Shown: positions 9,193-19,544, counted from the first letter of the stretch. The stretch: DNA of 64,000 bases from Desulfopila inferna (GCF_016919005.1 NZ_JAFFQE010000003.1:372001-436000); one strand, 5' to 3'. A program made the numbers and translations. Notes: generated by a model from the letters alone, not told the origin.

Positions 9193-11073
9193 CTATTGCT
9201 TCAGGTCTCCTTCCTGCAGACCTGTCTTTTTTCTGGGCTCGATATCAGCCGGTAGGGTAAAAGCAAAATCATCCACGTCCTTCTCCTCCTGAAATTCCAT
9301 ACTGCCACCATTTTCAGCCGCTTTGATGGCAGGCAGAAGGTTGGGATCCAGGGTATTCATTTCCTGTTCAACCCTGCTGATATTATCCTGGACCTTATCC
9401 AGTATGTCCACATCGGAATATTTTGTGAGTATTTCGGTAAGAAGCCGTCTCGACTCGGTGAGAAGCTTCTTTTTCATCTCGACATCCGATGTCTTGGTAT
9501 AGCGAATATAGAGATCTGCGGCAGCCCTCCTGTCCGATTTGGCGGCAAGAAGGGTAATATCTTTTATTTTATCCTCGGCCTTGGCGTGATACTCCGTCTG
9601 CAGCAATGCCTGAAAAGCGGTTATGGCTTGATCATAGTCTCCCTCTTCGACCTTTACCATTCCTTCATTCCAGCGGGTCTGTAACTCCTGCATTTTCTCG
9701 ATCTTGCGGGTTTCCCGCTCGACGGCTTCAGCAAGAACAAGTTCATCGGTTCGCGCCTTTATCTTCTCCTTCTGTTCAAGACTGATAATGTCTCCCGGGA
9801 TCGCTTCCAGTTTTTCTATGGCATCAAGATATTTTTGTTCCGCTGCCAAATCGTCCACTTCAACAAAGAACTGCTCGAACCATTGCTGGGCTCTTTGCCG
9901 GGCCGTATCCTTGATGATATCAACATTGGAGGCCACAGCGGAATAGGGAAAGTCGGCCAGAAAATTTTCGGCATCCCAGACAATTTTAAAACCGTCCCGT
10001 TCCGGAATAAAGCCGAGAAAGTTGCGCAGCAGATTGGAGTATTTCGTGAGCTCCGGACCACCTTCTTCGCTCCTTTCCAGAATATTAAGCTGCAGTTTTG
10101 ACCACTCTTCTATGCTGCCAAGATCCCGGTAGTCTCGTGAGATATTGAGGTACTGACTCTCCGCGGCAGTGTAATTGCCCGATGCGGTATAGAGATCCGC
10201 CAGTATCCGGCGTAATGAAAGCAGATCGGTCTTCTGCTCGTCCGAGACCGACATCTCATCGACTATCTGCTGATATATTTCCGCAGCCTTCTCTTCCTGA
10301 TGCAAAAACATCAGGGCATTGCCATAGAAGATCTTGGTGCGCAAATGAACTCTTTCCTTCTGCTGCTCGGGGATTCGCTGCCAGGCCTGCACAACCTCTT
10401 CATATTCACGGCTGTCCGTGTATCTCTCGATTATGGTTTCCAGCTGCGGCAAATCTGCATCGGCCTCCCTGTTCTCCCAGTCGACCAGTTCATCCCCTTC
10501 GGGAGCAAGTAATTTCCCGCATATGGATTCCAGAAAAGAAATATCGCGCTTCTGCAAATCCATGACATCTTCACCGCTTATTATCAGATGAGCGCTGCTG
10601 GTATTGAGCTGCAGCATATCGGCGCGAAGCCGGTTATAGCCATTCAGAACCTTTTGCAGATCCACAAAACAGCCGACCATGGTTTCGCTATCCTCGCGGC
10701 TCATCTCCAGTGCTGCCGAGCGGGCATCTATCTCTCTCCAATGATCAAGCTTTCGACCATATTCAAATATACGGTCATTGACATACGTCATTGTCGGCAG
10801 AGGGCCCTGGATCTGGACAAAATCCTTTTCTCTCGCTGTCTCCGAAGGAAGGCGTATTTCCTGGGGTTGGGTGATTTCTTTTTGCGAGTCAAAATCTACC
10901 GGAGAGCTGCTTACTCCGGGATAGGAGCCATCTCCATCTCTGCTCTCTCTGCTCTCTCTGCCATAACTCTCCTCCTGCAGCGGTGGTGCGTATTTCGGGG
11001 GGGAGCCGCAGCCAGTAAACAGCAGAGCACAAATGACACATACTACCGGTATTTTTAAGGAAGACATTTTCAT
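9193..11073 (-). CDS. Large lipoprotein with TPR-like helical repeats
   Basis: The 626-residue product opens with a lipoprotein signal whose lipobox is FTGC near residue 22. A low-complexity Pro/Ser/Arg stretch follows, then a long helical part. Residues about 225-340 (segment EKAAEIYQQIVDEM and neighbours) and 465-500 (EEGDYDQAITAFQALLQTEYH) look like tetratricopeptide units, with coiled coil between. Such proteins often act as envelope scaffolds, but I do not recognise a specific family. The gene stands alone: it converges on the efflux operon, and the 296 bases upstream (11074-11369) separate it from the PBP gene on the same strand. Lipidation is well supported; function is not. Confidence 0.75.
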   Translation of the reverse strand: MKMSSLKIPVVCVICALLFTGCGSPPKYAPPLQEESYGRESRESRDGDGSYPGVSSSPVDFDSQKEITQPQEIRLPSETAREKDFVQIQGPLPTMTYVNDRIFEYGRKLDHWREIDARSAALEMSREDSETMVGCFVDLQKVLNGYNRLRADMLQLNTSSAHLIISGEDVMDLQKRDISFLESICGKLLAPEGDELVDWENREADADLPQLETIIERYTDSREYEEVVQAWQRIPEQQKERVHLRTKIFYGNALMFLHQEEKAAEIYQQIVDEMSVSDEQKTDLLSLRRILADLYTASGNYTAAESQYLNISRDYRDLGSIEEWSKLQLNILERSEEGGPELTKYSNLLRNFLGFIPERDGFKIVWDAENFLADFPYSAVASNVDIIKDTARQRAQQWFEQFFVEVDDLAAEQKYLDAIEKLEAIPGDIISLEQKEKIKARTDELVLAEAVERETRKIEKMQELQTRWNEGMVKVEEGDYDQAITAFQALLQTEYHAKAEDKIKDITLLAAKSDRRAAADLYIRYTKTSDVEMKKKLLTESRRLLTEILTKYSDVDILDKVQDNISRVEQEMNTLDPNLLPAIKAAENGGSMEFQEEKDVDDFAFTLPADIEPRKKTGLQEGDLKQ

Positions 11074-11369
11074 ACGTTATTTAATTTTCTTCATTTTTCC
11101 GGGAGGAGATATTCGCCCCGCGTTGGTTTTACCTGTTACTGTCATATCGGTAACAAATTAAAATAGTTTAACTAATCAAACTGGTTGCACCTGCCGCACT
11201 TTTTTGCAGGGAGGTCTACAGCTCCTGGATTTTGCGGTCGGATACAGCCTGTTATCTCCGCTCTTTACCCGCATTATAATAGACATATTCCATATCATAG
11301 CAAGGAGCAGGAATAAAATCCAGGAAGTCATGCCGATCCCGAAAACAATGAAGCATATCCTGGGATTTT

Positions 11370-14300
11370 TTACCTGGTCAGGGTCTTTTCCACAAGAGAA
11401 GACACCCGCCAGTATGGGAGAAAATGACGTGTCGGAAGAAACCCTCCCTGGTCATCCAAAGTGCCGAATGTCAATATCGAAGGAGTATACCTGTCCTGAG
11501 AATCTATGATTCCCGCAGCACCCGGCGGAATGATCCCTCCCTTATCCGTGGAAATCGCAATATTTTTTTGTCCTATTTCAGGGCGCTTCAGCGACAATCC
11601 ATAAAAAGAGAGATCGACGACATCGAGTTGGTTAGCATATCCATCGTTCTGCACAATCGCATTGACAATCTCACTCCAGATAGGCAGTGCTCCGGCAGAA
11701 CCGGATATTCTGGTAGCCCCTTTCCTCATGGCCTCATTATCATCAAATCCGACATACACTCCGACGGCATAACCATCGCTCAGCGAAAGAGTGTTGTCAG
11801 CCTTGGAAAATCCGGGAAGATAACCGAAAAACGAGGCATTGGTATATCTGTTGGCCGTCCCGGTTTTTCCCAGAACCGGAATAGACAGGCCCAGGCCGTC
11901 GATTATTTCGTCCTTCTCCTGAGTCGCCGAGCCGGTGAGTTTGACATGCTTATCTGCATATCTCCCTGTGCCGAATTTTACTACATTTTCAAGCACATGT
12001 CCTATCGCTGCGGATGTTTCCGGAGCTACGAGGTCCCGGCTAATCCGCTGTGGCTGATACAGGATCTCTCCACCCGATGATTCAATTCTATCGATGATGC
12101 TGAGCAAATCTCGGCTGTCATCCTCATTGACGCCGGACAGAGTCACTTTGCCGGTCGTCAGTCCTTCATAAAGGCGCAGGGTTTCTAAGAGCGTGACTAC
12201 ATTCGATCCAAGCGGAAAGGACAGCACCGGGGCCAGGCCGCTGTTGACTCCGAATTCCTGAGCAAGTGCTATTAAATATCTAAGGCCGACCAGTATTCTG
12301 AAATCACTGATATGCTCGAGTGTATCCATACTGTAGGGTTGCTGTTGTCGCAAAGTTTCCATCTCACGGGAAACCTGTTGCTGTATCAATTCGAAACCCT
12401 CCACCGAAATTTCGGAATTCAGATAAACATCATTCCAGAAATTTTTTCTCTGCGTCTCACTCATAGCTGTCAGCATCCGCTCCAGACGAGCCCCGGACAA
12501 AGGAATCATTCCTCCGCTCCGGGATATATCTTCCAGGAAGATATAGCGTCCGGCAAATTCGTCATAGAATAATCGACCCTCGGCACCTTCCTCGCTCTCG
12601 TCAATGGTATCCTCCACCAACTCCGGATAGTATACGGAGGCGAATGTTCTATCGCTGCGGTGCCGTTGTCTGAAATTGTCAAACTTGCGGTGAAGATTTT
12701 CATAATCAAGATAACTTTCAGCCACTATTTCCCGGCGCAGCTCCAGCTCTTCCCTGGCACTCTGGCTCAACGATCGATTTTTGAGTTCTTTTTCAATAGA
12801 CTTTTTAATATCCGCAAACCCCAGACCATAATGCATCTTCTGTAAACGTTTATGCTCAAGGTCTCTGCCTGCAAAGATAAAATCCGTTTCTATATTTTCC
12901 AGGGCACGCTGAAATGCGGCTTTACGCAGGGTGTCGAGATTTATGACAATTCCATACCTGTCGCGGATGCGGCTCCTGTAACGGGAGTAGGGTTCCTGCT
13001 CACCATCGACGACAGTCGGCGCCATATCGACATGCTCCGCCACCTCACGGAGCTGTTCACTGGTCAGCTTATCGCAAAGATGTGAGAGCAGCCAGACAGA
13101 GGCAACATTCTCCGATTTGACACCCGCCCAGCTCAGTGAAACCTCATCAAAAGGCGAATGATGATCGGGACGGGGAAAATATGGCTGGTTCTGGTACATG
13201 AAAACATCCCGGGAGTTCCGCAGATGATCTGTGCTATTCCACCCCAACTGCAGTGCCGCCGCAAAGACAAAAGGCTTGAAGGATGACCCCATCGTCCTTC
13301 TGGCATAAATGGCCCGATTATAAAAGCGATTCTCCACTCCTCCGGCCACCGCTTTGATAATGCCGTCTTTAAGAACCAGTGCCCCGCCGTTTAATTGTGG
13401 ATATTTTTCCAGATCGAGCTGTATCCTGCCATCGTCACCTTCTCCGCGAACGCTGACCCAAACCGTGTCTCCCGGCTGCAGCTGCTGGAGAAAGGCGCTG
13501 TAGTCCTTTGCGCCGGCAACACTCCAGGGATTTTTCTGCCAGCGCACTCTGGCGGCCACCAGCCGTGAAAGCCCGCTCTTGTCTATCACGCCGGTTCTGG
13601 CACGATGGCCCAGATCGACAGTGACCAGCGGAGAGCCGTCATCATTTGAAACCTCCACAATTTCACCAAAGAGAAAGGCATGCTGTTTGAAAAGCTTGTC
13701 GCCCTTATAGGTAAGCTCCTGCAACTCTTTCTGCACCTGCTCGCGTTCATATCCGCGAAGACGCACATCCAGACGGGAAATATCATGGCGCAGAGAGTAC
13801 AGCGTCTGTTCCTGCATTTTTTTATCGATGGTGGTGATGATACGCACGCCTGATGTGGAAATATTGGTAATTTCATGTTTTTCCAAAGCCTCGGTAATTT
13901 CAACCGAGGTCACTGCGTCCTTGACCATATCCATGGCATAATCAAGAGGAAAGCCGACCTCGCCTTTGGAAAATCCTATATCACCGAATGTGGCAACGCC
14001 CTGCTCGTATTCGCTGATCATTCCAAGCTCGAGCATTTTTGCCAGAACGTAGTTGACTCTGGTCCTTCCTCTTTCAAGCGCCTTCTTTCTATTTTCCTCC
14101 GACTTTTTGATGAAAGGATTATAGTAATTCGGCCTCTTGACGCTTCCGGCTATATAGGCACACTGCAGGAGAGTCAGCTCCTCGGGTTTTTTATCAAAGT
14201 AGTAACGCGCGGCAATACCTAATCCATGACCATTGCCGCTGACAAAGAACTGGTTGGCATAAAACTCGAAGATTTTCTCCTTGGGGTAGTGATATTCGAG

Positions 14301-14768
14301 ACGTAAGGCAAAAAGCAGCTCTTTCAATTTCGCTTGTATGGTGCGGTTTTTTCTTTTGAAGAGGTTTTTCGCGGTCTGCTGTGTCAATGTAGATCCACCC
14401 TGTACTATCCTTCCGGACTGAATATTCATCCAGGCCGCCCGCATGATACTTAGAGGGTCAAAGCCAAAATGAGAGAAGAAACTATTGTCTTCGGAGGCCA
14501 CCAGGGCATTGATGAAATTGACGGGGATTCGGTCATATGGCACATACTGTCGGTGCGCCTGGTCAAAAAACACGCCAAGGCGGGTGATGCCGTCGTTATA
14601 GAAAACAGGACTTTCTTTCCCTAATATGCTTTCGATATTCTCTGATTGAATCTCTTCGCCGGGATGGAGGACCACAAACCAGTAAAGTGCTGCTCCACCT
14701 CCAAGTACAGAAAGAAAGAGGGCTATTGCAAGAAACCGCAGTATTTTTTTTATCATTTTTGAAGGCAA
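11370..14768 (-). CDS. Class A penicillin-binding protein with a large insertion in the transpeptidase domain
   Basis: The product is a 1132-residue bifunctional peptidoglycan synthase. After an N-terminal membrane anchor (residues about 8-30) comes a GT51 glycosyltransferase with catalytic EDNSFF and the QGGSTLTQQTAKN motif. The transpeptidase has SSFK near residue 493, SEN near 551 and KTGT near 967. Typical class A PBPs have roughly 130 residues between SxN and KTG; here there are about 415. The extra roughly 290 residues are mostly charged and helical, including KKSIEKELKNRSLSQ and a stretch rich in Glu/Asp. All catalytic motifs are intact, so the enzyme should be active. The insertion may bind a partner or sit in the periplasm as a regulatory domain. 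A second, ordinary-sized class A PBP is at 59109-61001. Confidence 0.9.
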   Translation of the reverse strand: MPSKMIKKILRFLAIALFLSVLGGGAALYWFVVLHPGEEIQSENIESILGKESPVFYNDGITRLGVFFDQAHRQYVPYDRIPVNFINALVASEDNSFFSHFGFDPLSIMRAAWMNIQSGRIVQGGSTLTQQTAKNLFKRKNRTIQAKLKELLFALRLEYHYPKEKIFEFYANQFFVSGNGHGLGIAARYYFDKKPEELTLLQCAYIAGSVKRPNYYNPFIKKSEENRKKALERGRTRVNYVLAKMLELGMISEYEQGVATFGDIGFSKGEVGFPLDYAMDMVKDAVTSVEITEALEKHEITNISTSGVRIITTIDKKMQEQTLYSLRHDISRLDVRLRGYEREQVQKELQELTYKGDKLFKQHAFLFGEIVEVSNDDGSPLVTVDLGHRARTGVIDKSGLSRLVAARVRWQKNPWSVAGAKDYSAFLQQLQPGDTVWVSVRGEGDDGRIQLDLEKYPQLNGGALVLKDGIIKAVAGGVENRFYNRAIYARRTMGSSFKPFVFAAALQLGWNSTDHLRNSRDVFMYQNQPYFPRPDHHSPFDEVSLSWAGVKSENVASVWLLSHLCDKLTSEQLREVAEHVDMAPTVVDGEQEPYSRYRSRIRDRYGIVINLDTLRKAAFQRALENIETDFIFAGRDLEHKRLQKMHYGLGFADIKKSIEKELKNRSLSQSAREELELRREIVAESYLDYENLHRKFDNFRQRHRSDRTFASVYYPELVEDTIDESEEGAEGRLFYDEFAGRYIFLEDISRSGGMIPLSGARLERMLTAMSETQRKNFWNDVYLNSEISVEGFELIQQQVSREMETLRQQQPYSMDTLEHISDFRILVGLRYLIALAQEFGVNSGLAPVLSFPLGSNVVTLLETLRLYEGLTTGKVTLSGVNEDDSRDLLSIIDRIESSGGEILYQPQRISRDLVAPETSAAIGHVLENVVKFGTGRYADKHVKLTGSATQEKDEIIDGLGLSIPVLGKTGTANRYTNASFFGYLPGFSKADNTLSLSDGYAVGVYVGFDDNEAMRKGATRISGSAGALPIWSEIVNAIVQNDGYANQLDVVDLSFYGLSLKRPEIGQKNIAISTDKGGIIPPGAAGIIDSQDRYTPSILTFGTLDDQGGFLPTRHFLPYWRVSSLVEKTLTR

Positions 14769-15101
14769 CTAAGTAATATCAATGAGGCACAGCAATAATA
14801 GTCTTTTTCTCTTTTTTCCATCGCGAAATCCTGCCATAAGAAACTCAAGGGAGTATTCTCAATAGCAGCCGGATTCACGGAAAATATCATCCTGAAAAAT
14901 ATCCGAAAGATTTTTTCTAAGGTACTAAAATGCTATTTTGCTTGCAATTCAAGGAATCATAAGGTTTAAATACACCAATTTTACTATCAAGCTGATAGAA
15001 AAGTGAGTGTACATTGTTACTCCACTTATCTCAACCTGCATGTAGTTGTTTTCTATTTTTGGTAGCTTCCGGCAACAGAATATTACTATGATTTGCAAAT
15101 A
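14769..15101. other. Divergent intergenic region between PBP and mltD genes
   Basis: No coding frame is supported. A possible plus-strand promoter has TTGCAA at 14942-14947 and TTTAAA at 14965-14970 with a 17-base spacer, leaving a leader of about 130 bases before mltD. Nothing else stands out. Confidence 0.35.
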
Positions 15102-16817
15102 ATGATTATATCAAAAACCCGCTTTATTCTCCTTTCATGTCTTCTCCTCGGTCTTTCGGGCTGTGCAGCCAAAGAAACATTTCTCAGTTTTATAGATGAT
15201 CCTGCAGTAAATTCGGGGGAAGATGTCATCCTGATCGATTCTGAAAATTCATCCACACCTCCCGCTGAACTGCTGCCGCTGCCGGTTGAGGATGAAAAAA
15301 GCATAACTCAGGAACTTAATGCTCTCGAACAGACAGGGTCCTGGGCGGAAAAAAAGATTCCTGCCGCAGCTGACGTCAAGGACTATGATTTTCCGATAGT
15401 TATCAACAAACAGGTCGAAATGTATATCGACCTCTTTCAGAACAAGCAGAAAAAACATTTTAAACGCTGGTTGGCCCGTTCCTCAAAATATATGCCGCTT
15501 ATCCATGCAGAGCTTGAGAAAGCGGGTCTGCCGAAAGACCTCATCTATCTGGCCATGATCGAAAGTGGTTTTAATCAGCGCGCCTATTCGCGAGCCCGGG
15601 CCGTTGGCATGTGGCAGTTCATGTCAGGGACCGGCAAGGATTATAATCTCAGAATCGATCAGTATGTAGATGAACGCCGCAACGCCGAAAAGGCGACAAA
15701 GGCCGCCGTCGCCTTTCTCGGCGATCTCTACGCACAGTTTAATGACTGGCACCTGGCGGTGGCTGCCTATAATGCCGGCGCCGGTAAAATCGGATATGGC
15801 TTAAAACGTTTCAAAACCAAGGATTTTTGGGAGCTTGCCGAAAAAAAATATCTCAGTCTTGAAACCAAGCGGTATGTCCCCAAACTCATCGCTGCCATGA
15901 TTATAGCCAAAAACCCGGAAAAATTTGGTTTCAACAATATCAGCTACGAAGCTCCCTTCCAGCACGACACCATTGAAGTCGGCCCGGGTCTGAGCATCAA
16001 CGCCCTGGCCCTTGTCAGCGGGGGATCCGAAAAGGAACTCGGACTCCTCAACCAGGAGCTGAAAACAGGAAGAACCCCGCTTAATCAATCAAAATATCTT
16101 GCCAATGTTCCCAAAGGTACTTCCAGCCTTGCGGCGGCCAATCTCAGCAGACTGCACAGTGTCGTCAAAACAGGCTATAAAACACATATAATAGCAAAAA
16201 ACGAAACTCTTACGGCTATCTGCAACAAATATAACGTCAACAAGACCACGATCCTGAAGGTCAACAATTTACGTAGCGGTACCTTACAGCGTGGGCAGCG
16301 TCTCCGTATCCCTTATAGCGTTGTTGATTATCAGCTGCTGCCGAAAGACGGCTCGGCCATTGCTCACTCAAGCGACAGTTTGATCCTGCATACTATCAAG
16401 CGTGGTGAAACCATTTCAAAAATTGCCACGAAATATTCGGTTCCTCAGCAGATGATCGTTGCCTGGAATGGGCTTAAAAGCGTCCATAAGATTCGGGAGG
16501 GGCAGCAGCTTGCTCTTTATATAATAGATGACGGCGCTGTTTTAGCCTCCTCCACCTCCGCTCAAAAAAATCCGCAGAAAACAGCGGCTGCGGATACCGA
16601 CAATAACCTTATAGTCTTTGCTGATAATAAAAAGAACATTCCCGTAACGGAAACGTCCGCCCATGAAGCGTTTAGCTGGTATCAGGTTAAGGGTGGCGAC
16701 ACTCTCTGGAAAATTTCACGCCGCTTCAATACCTCGCCCAAAGAGATCAAACTCTGGAACAATTTGAATACCAACCTCATCCATCCGGGCAGTAAGCTGA
16801 AAGTAAAGGATGTCTAG
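15102..16817 (+). CDS. mltD: MltD-type membrane-bound lytic transglycosylase with LysM domains
   Basis: The product is 571 residues from the ATG at 15102; a TTG at 15093 is a possible alternative and neither has a clear ribosome-binding site. The start is a lipoprotein signal with lipobox LSGC. An SLT (GH23) domain spans about residues 115-250, with catalytic Glu in IESGFNQRAYSRARAVG and the WQFM and AYNAG motifs. Three LysM peptidoglycan-binding repeats follow near residues 360-405, 425-470 and 525-570 (HIIAKNETLTAIC, HTIKRGETISKIA and YQVKGGDTLWKIS). It cleaves glycan strands to 1,6-anhydro products in the periplasm. It is divergent from the PBP gene, pairing synthesis and cleavage of the wall. 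Confidence 0.9.
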   Translation: MIISKTRFILLSCLLLGLSGCAAKETFLSFIDDPAVNSGEDVILIDSENSSTPPAELLPLPVEDEKSITQELNALEQTGSWAEKKIPAAADVKDYDFPIVINKQVEMYIDLFQNKQKKHFKRWLARSSKYMPLIHAELEKAGLPKDLIYLAMIESGFNQRAYSRARAVGMWQFMSGTGKDYNLRIDQYVDERRNAEKATKAAVAFLGDLYAQFNDWHLAVAAYNAGAGKIGYGLKRFKTKDFWELAEKKYLSLETKRYVPKLIAAMIIAKNPEKFGFNNISYEAPFQHDTIEVGPGLSINALALVSGGSEKELGLLNQELKTGRTPLNQSKYLANVPKGTSSLAAANLSRLHSVVKTGYKTHIIAKNETLTAICNKYNVNKTTILKVNNLRSGTLQRGQRLRIPYSVVDYQLLPKDGSAIAHSSDSLILHTIKRGETISKIATKYSVPQQMIVAWNGLKSVHKIREGQQLALYIIDDGAVLASSTSAQKNPQKTAAADTDNNLIVFADNKKNIPVTETSAHEAFSWYQVKGGDTLWKISRRFNTSPKEIKLWNNLNTNLIHPGSKLKVKDV

Positions 16818-17064
16818 ATGAAGACAGCGCTGGCGAACTCCCGGCCACAGCCCTTTTGCTGAGACAATGAGTGGTTTTCGAGAACTGCTTTGGCAAGCAG
16901 GATTTTGTGCCGGGCTTTTGCCGATGTCAAAGATCATTTTTTTGACAGCAGGATACGTTTCGAATTCTCTTTACAACTGAACCTTTCGTTGCCATTGTAG
17001 GGCTAGACCTTACGTGCGTGGTGCAGCGCAATTATCCTCCCCTTTTTTAAAATTACTCATATTC

Positions 17065-18261
17065 ATGCTCGAAGACACACTTGTCAGGAATCAACATTCG
17101 GATGATGTCCATATACTCCATCTTGAAGGAAAAACAGTCCTGCTCATAGGGACTGCGCATATATCACAGGAATCAGTTGACCTTGTCAGACAGGTAATCA
17201 CTCTTGAAAACCCTGACACCGTCTGCCTGGAGCTCGACGATAAGCGATATAAGGTCCTGATGGAGAAGAAACGCTGGCAGGCCCTGGATCTGAAAGAGGT
17301 TATCAAAAACAAACAGCTGTCGACACTGATGATCAATATGCTGATGGCCTCCTATCAGAAGAAACTCGGAAGCCAACTGGGCGTCACCCCCGGTGCTGAA
17401 CTTCTCGCCGCCGCGGAAACCGCAGACAGGCACGGGATACCCATTGCCCTGTGCGATAGGGATGTGCGCATTACTCTGCGCAGAACCTGGAAATCCACCT
17501 CATTTTTCAAGAAAGGATATCTTTTTGCGGCTCTGCTGGGAAGCCTTTTTGATCGTACCGAAGTAAGTGAGGAGAAACTGGCCGAGCTGAGACAAAAGGA
17601 CGTTCTGGCCGAATTGATGGATGAAATGGGAGATACTCTGCCCGATGTCAAAAGGGTACTTATCGATGAAAGGGATATCTACCTTGCTGAAAAAATACGA
17701 ACCACACCGGGTGGGAAAATAGTCGCTGTCGTTGGAGCCGGCCACATAAGTGGTATCATCAAACATCTACAAACCGACAACAGTTCGCTGATGGAGGAGA
17801 TAAGCACTATTCCACCGGTATCCCGTACCTTTAAATTTGTAGGATGGGCCATACCTCTTGTTATTATCGGTTCACTTGTTACCATCGGCTTCCAAAAAGG
17901 AGCATCGGTGGCCGGCGCCAACCTGCTCTACTGGATTTTAGCAAATGGTATACCATCGGCCGCAGGAGCGGTGCTCGCCATGGCCCACCCTTTCACTACT
18001 ATTGGCGCCTTTGCGGCGGCGCCGATAACCAGCCTCACTCCGGTGATCGGCGCGGGATATGTCACCGCATTTATCCAGGTTATGGTATGCCCGCCGGTTG
18101 TCAGGGAATTTGAGACGGTAGCTGAAGATATGCTGCATTTCGCCTGTTGGTGGAAAAACAAACTTCTGCGGGTATTCCTGGTCTTTATTCTTACCGGTCT
18201 TGGATCCGCCATCGGTACCTGGATAGGCGGTGTTGAAATAGTTAAAAACCTTATGAGCTGA
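17065..18261 (+). CDS. TraB/PrgY-family membrane protein
   Basis: The product is 398 residues from ATG 17065; a GTG at 17014 would add 17 unlikely residues. The N-terminal part has LLIGTAHISQESVDLV and a later VVGAGHISGI, the paired GxxH motifs of the TraB family, whose fold resembles EreA/ChaN metal-dependent hydrolases. From about residue 265 there are three or four hydrophobic segments (WAIPLVIIGSLVTIGF and later ones), so it is an inner-membrane protein. PrgY of this family limits peptide pheromone activity in Enterococcus, but bacterial relatives like this one have no settled role. It appears to be transcribed alone or with the downstream YhbY gene 79 bases away. Confidence 0.8.
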   Translation: MLEDTLVRNQHSDDVHILHLEGKTVLLIGTAHISQESVDLVRQVITLENPDTVCLELDDKRYKVLMEKKRWQALDLKEVIKNKQLSTLMINMLMASYQKKLGSQLGVTPGAELLAAAETADRHGIPIALCDRDVRITLRRTWKSTSFFKKGYLFAALLGSLFDRTEVSEEKLAELRQKDVLAELMDEMGDTLPDVKRVLIDERDIYLAEKIRTTPGGKIVAVVGAGHISGIIKHLQTDNSSLMEEISTIPPVSRTFKFVGWAIPLVIIGSLVTIGFQKGASVAGANLLYWILANGIPSAAGAVLAMAHPFTTIGAFAAAPITSLTPVIGAGYVTAFIQVMVCPPVVREFETVAEDMLHFACWWKNKLLRVFLVFILTGLGSAIGTWIGGVEIVKNLMS

Positions 18262-18340
18262 AACACTTGTCTTCGGCTCATACCTGGCCATTGCCTTCAT
18301 AGGCTAAATTTATTAAAAACGGTTACAAATTATAAATATA

Positions 18341-18676
18341 ATGGATACTCCAGCAAAACCTCAAGATACAGCACTCACCAACCGGCAAATCAAATACCTC
18401 AGAGGTCTGGGCCACAAGCTTTCCCCCCTGGTTCTCGTCGGCAAGGAGGGCATCAGCGAAAGTCTGCTGAAAGCCGTGCAAACCGAACTTCTCAATCACG
18501 AGCTTATTAAGGTAAAGGTAGGCAGCAACTCCGAAGTTGACAAAAAGGAAGCTGCCCGGATCATACCGGAAGCCTCGCAGAGCTCACTGGTCCAGTTCAT
18601 CGGCAAAACCCTGCTACTATATAAAGCCAATCCCAAAAGACCGAAGGATAAGCGGATCCACCTACCCAGCATGTAA
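18341..18676 (+). CDS. yhbY: YhbY-family (CRM domain) ribosome assembly RNA-binding protein
   Basis: The 111-residue product is a single CRM domain, with the diagnostic LVGKEGIS loop (GxxG type) near residue 35 and ELIKVKVG in the middle. Members bind precursor 23S rRNA or the 50S particle. The C-terminus is a short basic tail. It is small and complete, of usual length. It converges on the metallo-hydrolase gene, with a possible hairpin between them. Confidence 0.88.
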   Translation: MDTPAKPQDTALTNRQIKYLRGLGHKLSPLVLVGKEGISESLLKAVQTELLNHELIKVKVGSNSEVDKKEAARIIPEASQSSLVQFIGKTLLLYKANPKRPKDKRIHLPSM

Positions 18677-18699
18677 TGTGATTTTTATTTGCCTGCTTG

Positions 18700-18746
18700 C
18701 CCCCTAGTCCTCGGCCCAAGGCCAGGAGAAGCTGGAGTTCAGGGGG
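18700..18746. terminator. Possible hairpin between convergent genes
   Basis: TCCTCGGCC and GGCCAGGA pair around CAA, enclosed by outer CCCCC and GGGGG blocks. It lies between the ends of two convergent genes but lacks a T run, so termination is uncertain. Confidence 0.35.
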
Positions 18747-18754
18747 AAACAGAT

Positions 18755-19543
18755 TTATTTATGATGGTGGGCCGATAAGGAAAGATCCATGATGGTAGTG
18801 GGACACTCCTGCCGTGCCACTACGAAGGTGCTGTTCGAATCAGCCTTTACTTTCATTGCAGCTTCATGGGCGATTCCGGGAAGGTTGTTGGTTTCACTCA
18901 GGTGGGCCAGAACGATGTATTGTAACCGCGGATTGAGAAGACGGCCCAGAAAATCGGCGGCATCGTCATTAGCCAGATGACCGTGGCTGGAGCGGACGCG
19001 CTGCTGTAAAAAAAGTGGATACGGACCTTGCCTGAGCATTTCCGGATCATGATTAAATTCGAGGATCAAACCATCACAGTTGAGTAGGCGGGCTGCCATG
19101 AGATGGGTGACTTTGCCGGTATCGGTGCAGTACCCCAGAGTGTATTGACCGTCGCTGATCACATACCCCACCGGATCATTGGTATCATGAAGAGTGCGGA
19201 AGGAGCGAATTTCGAGATCCTGAAAGACAAATTTCTCTCCTGTTTCAAACTCTTCTCTCTGATGAAGCCTCCCCATCTTCTTCTCTCCGCCGCGAAAGGT
19301 GCCTTCATTGGCGAAAACCGGAATCTTACAGCGCCTGGAGAGTATTCCCGCTCCACAGATATGATCATTATGTTCATGGGTTAATAAAATTCCGCCGACG
19401 CATTCGATGGCTTTACCGGTACTGTTCAGGCGTGAACACAATTGCTTTCCGGAAAATCCCGCATCCAGCAATATCCCCGTTTTTCCGGATTCAATATAGA
19501 CGGAATTTCCTTTGCTGCCGCTGCCGAGCACCGAAAAACGCAT
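18755..19543 (-). CDS. YycJ/WalJ-like MBL-fold metallo-hydrolase
   Basis: The product is 262 residues from ATG 19543, one base after the dut stop codon; AGGTG inside the end of dut serves as ribosome-binding site. The N-terminus MRFSVLGSGSKGNS is typical of the YycJ/WalJ branch. The metal-binding motif appears as THEHNDH, with further ligands in TDTGKVTH and SSHGHL. This branch has been linked to 5'-3' exonuclease activity and DNA repair in Gram-positive bacteria; the substrate here is unproven. Tight coupling with dut points to a shared nucleic-acid housekeeping transcript. Confidence 0.85.
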   Translation of the reverse strand: MRFSVLGSGSKGNSVYIESGKTGILLDAGFSGKQLCSRLNSTGKAIECVGGILLTHEHNDHICGAGILSRRCKIPVFANEGTFRGGEKKMGRLHQREEFETGEKFVFQDLEIRSFRTLHDTNDPVGYVISDGQYTLGYCTDTGKVTHLMAARLLNCDGLILEFNHDPEMLRQGPYPLFLQQRVRSSHGHLANDDAADFLGRLLNPRLQYIVLAHLSETNNLPGIAHEAAMKVKADSNSTFVVARQECPTTIMDLSLSAHHHK

Positions 19544-19544
19544 A

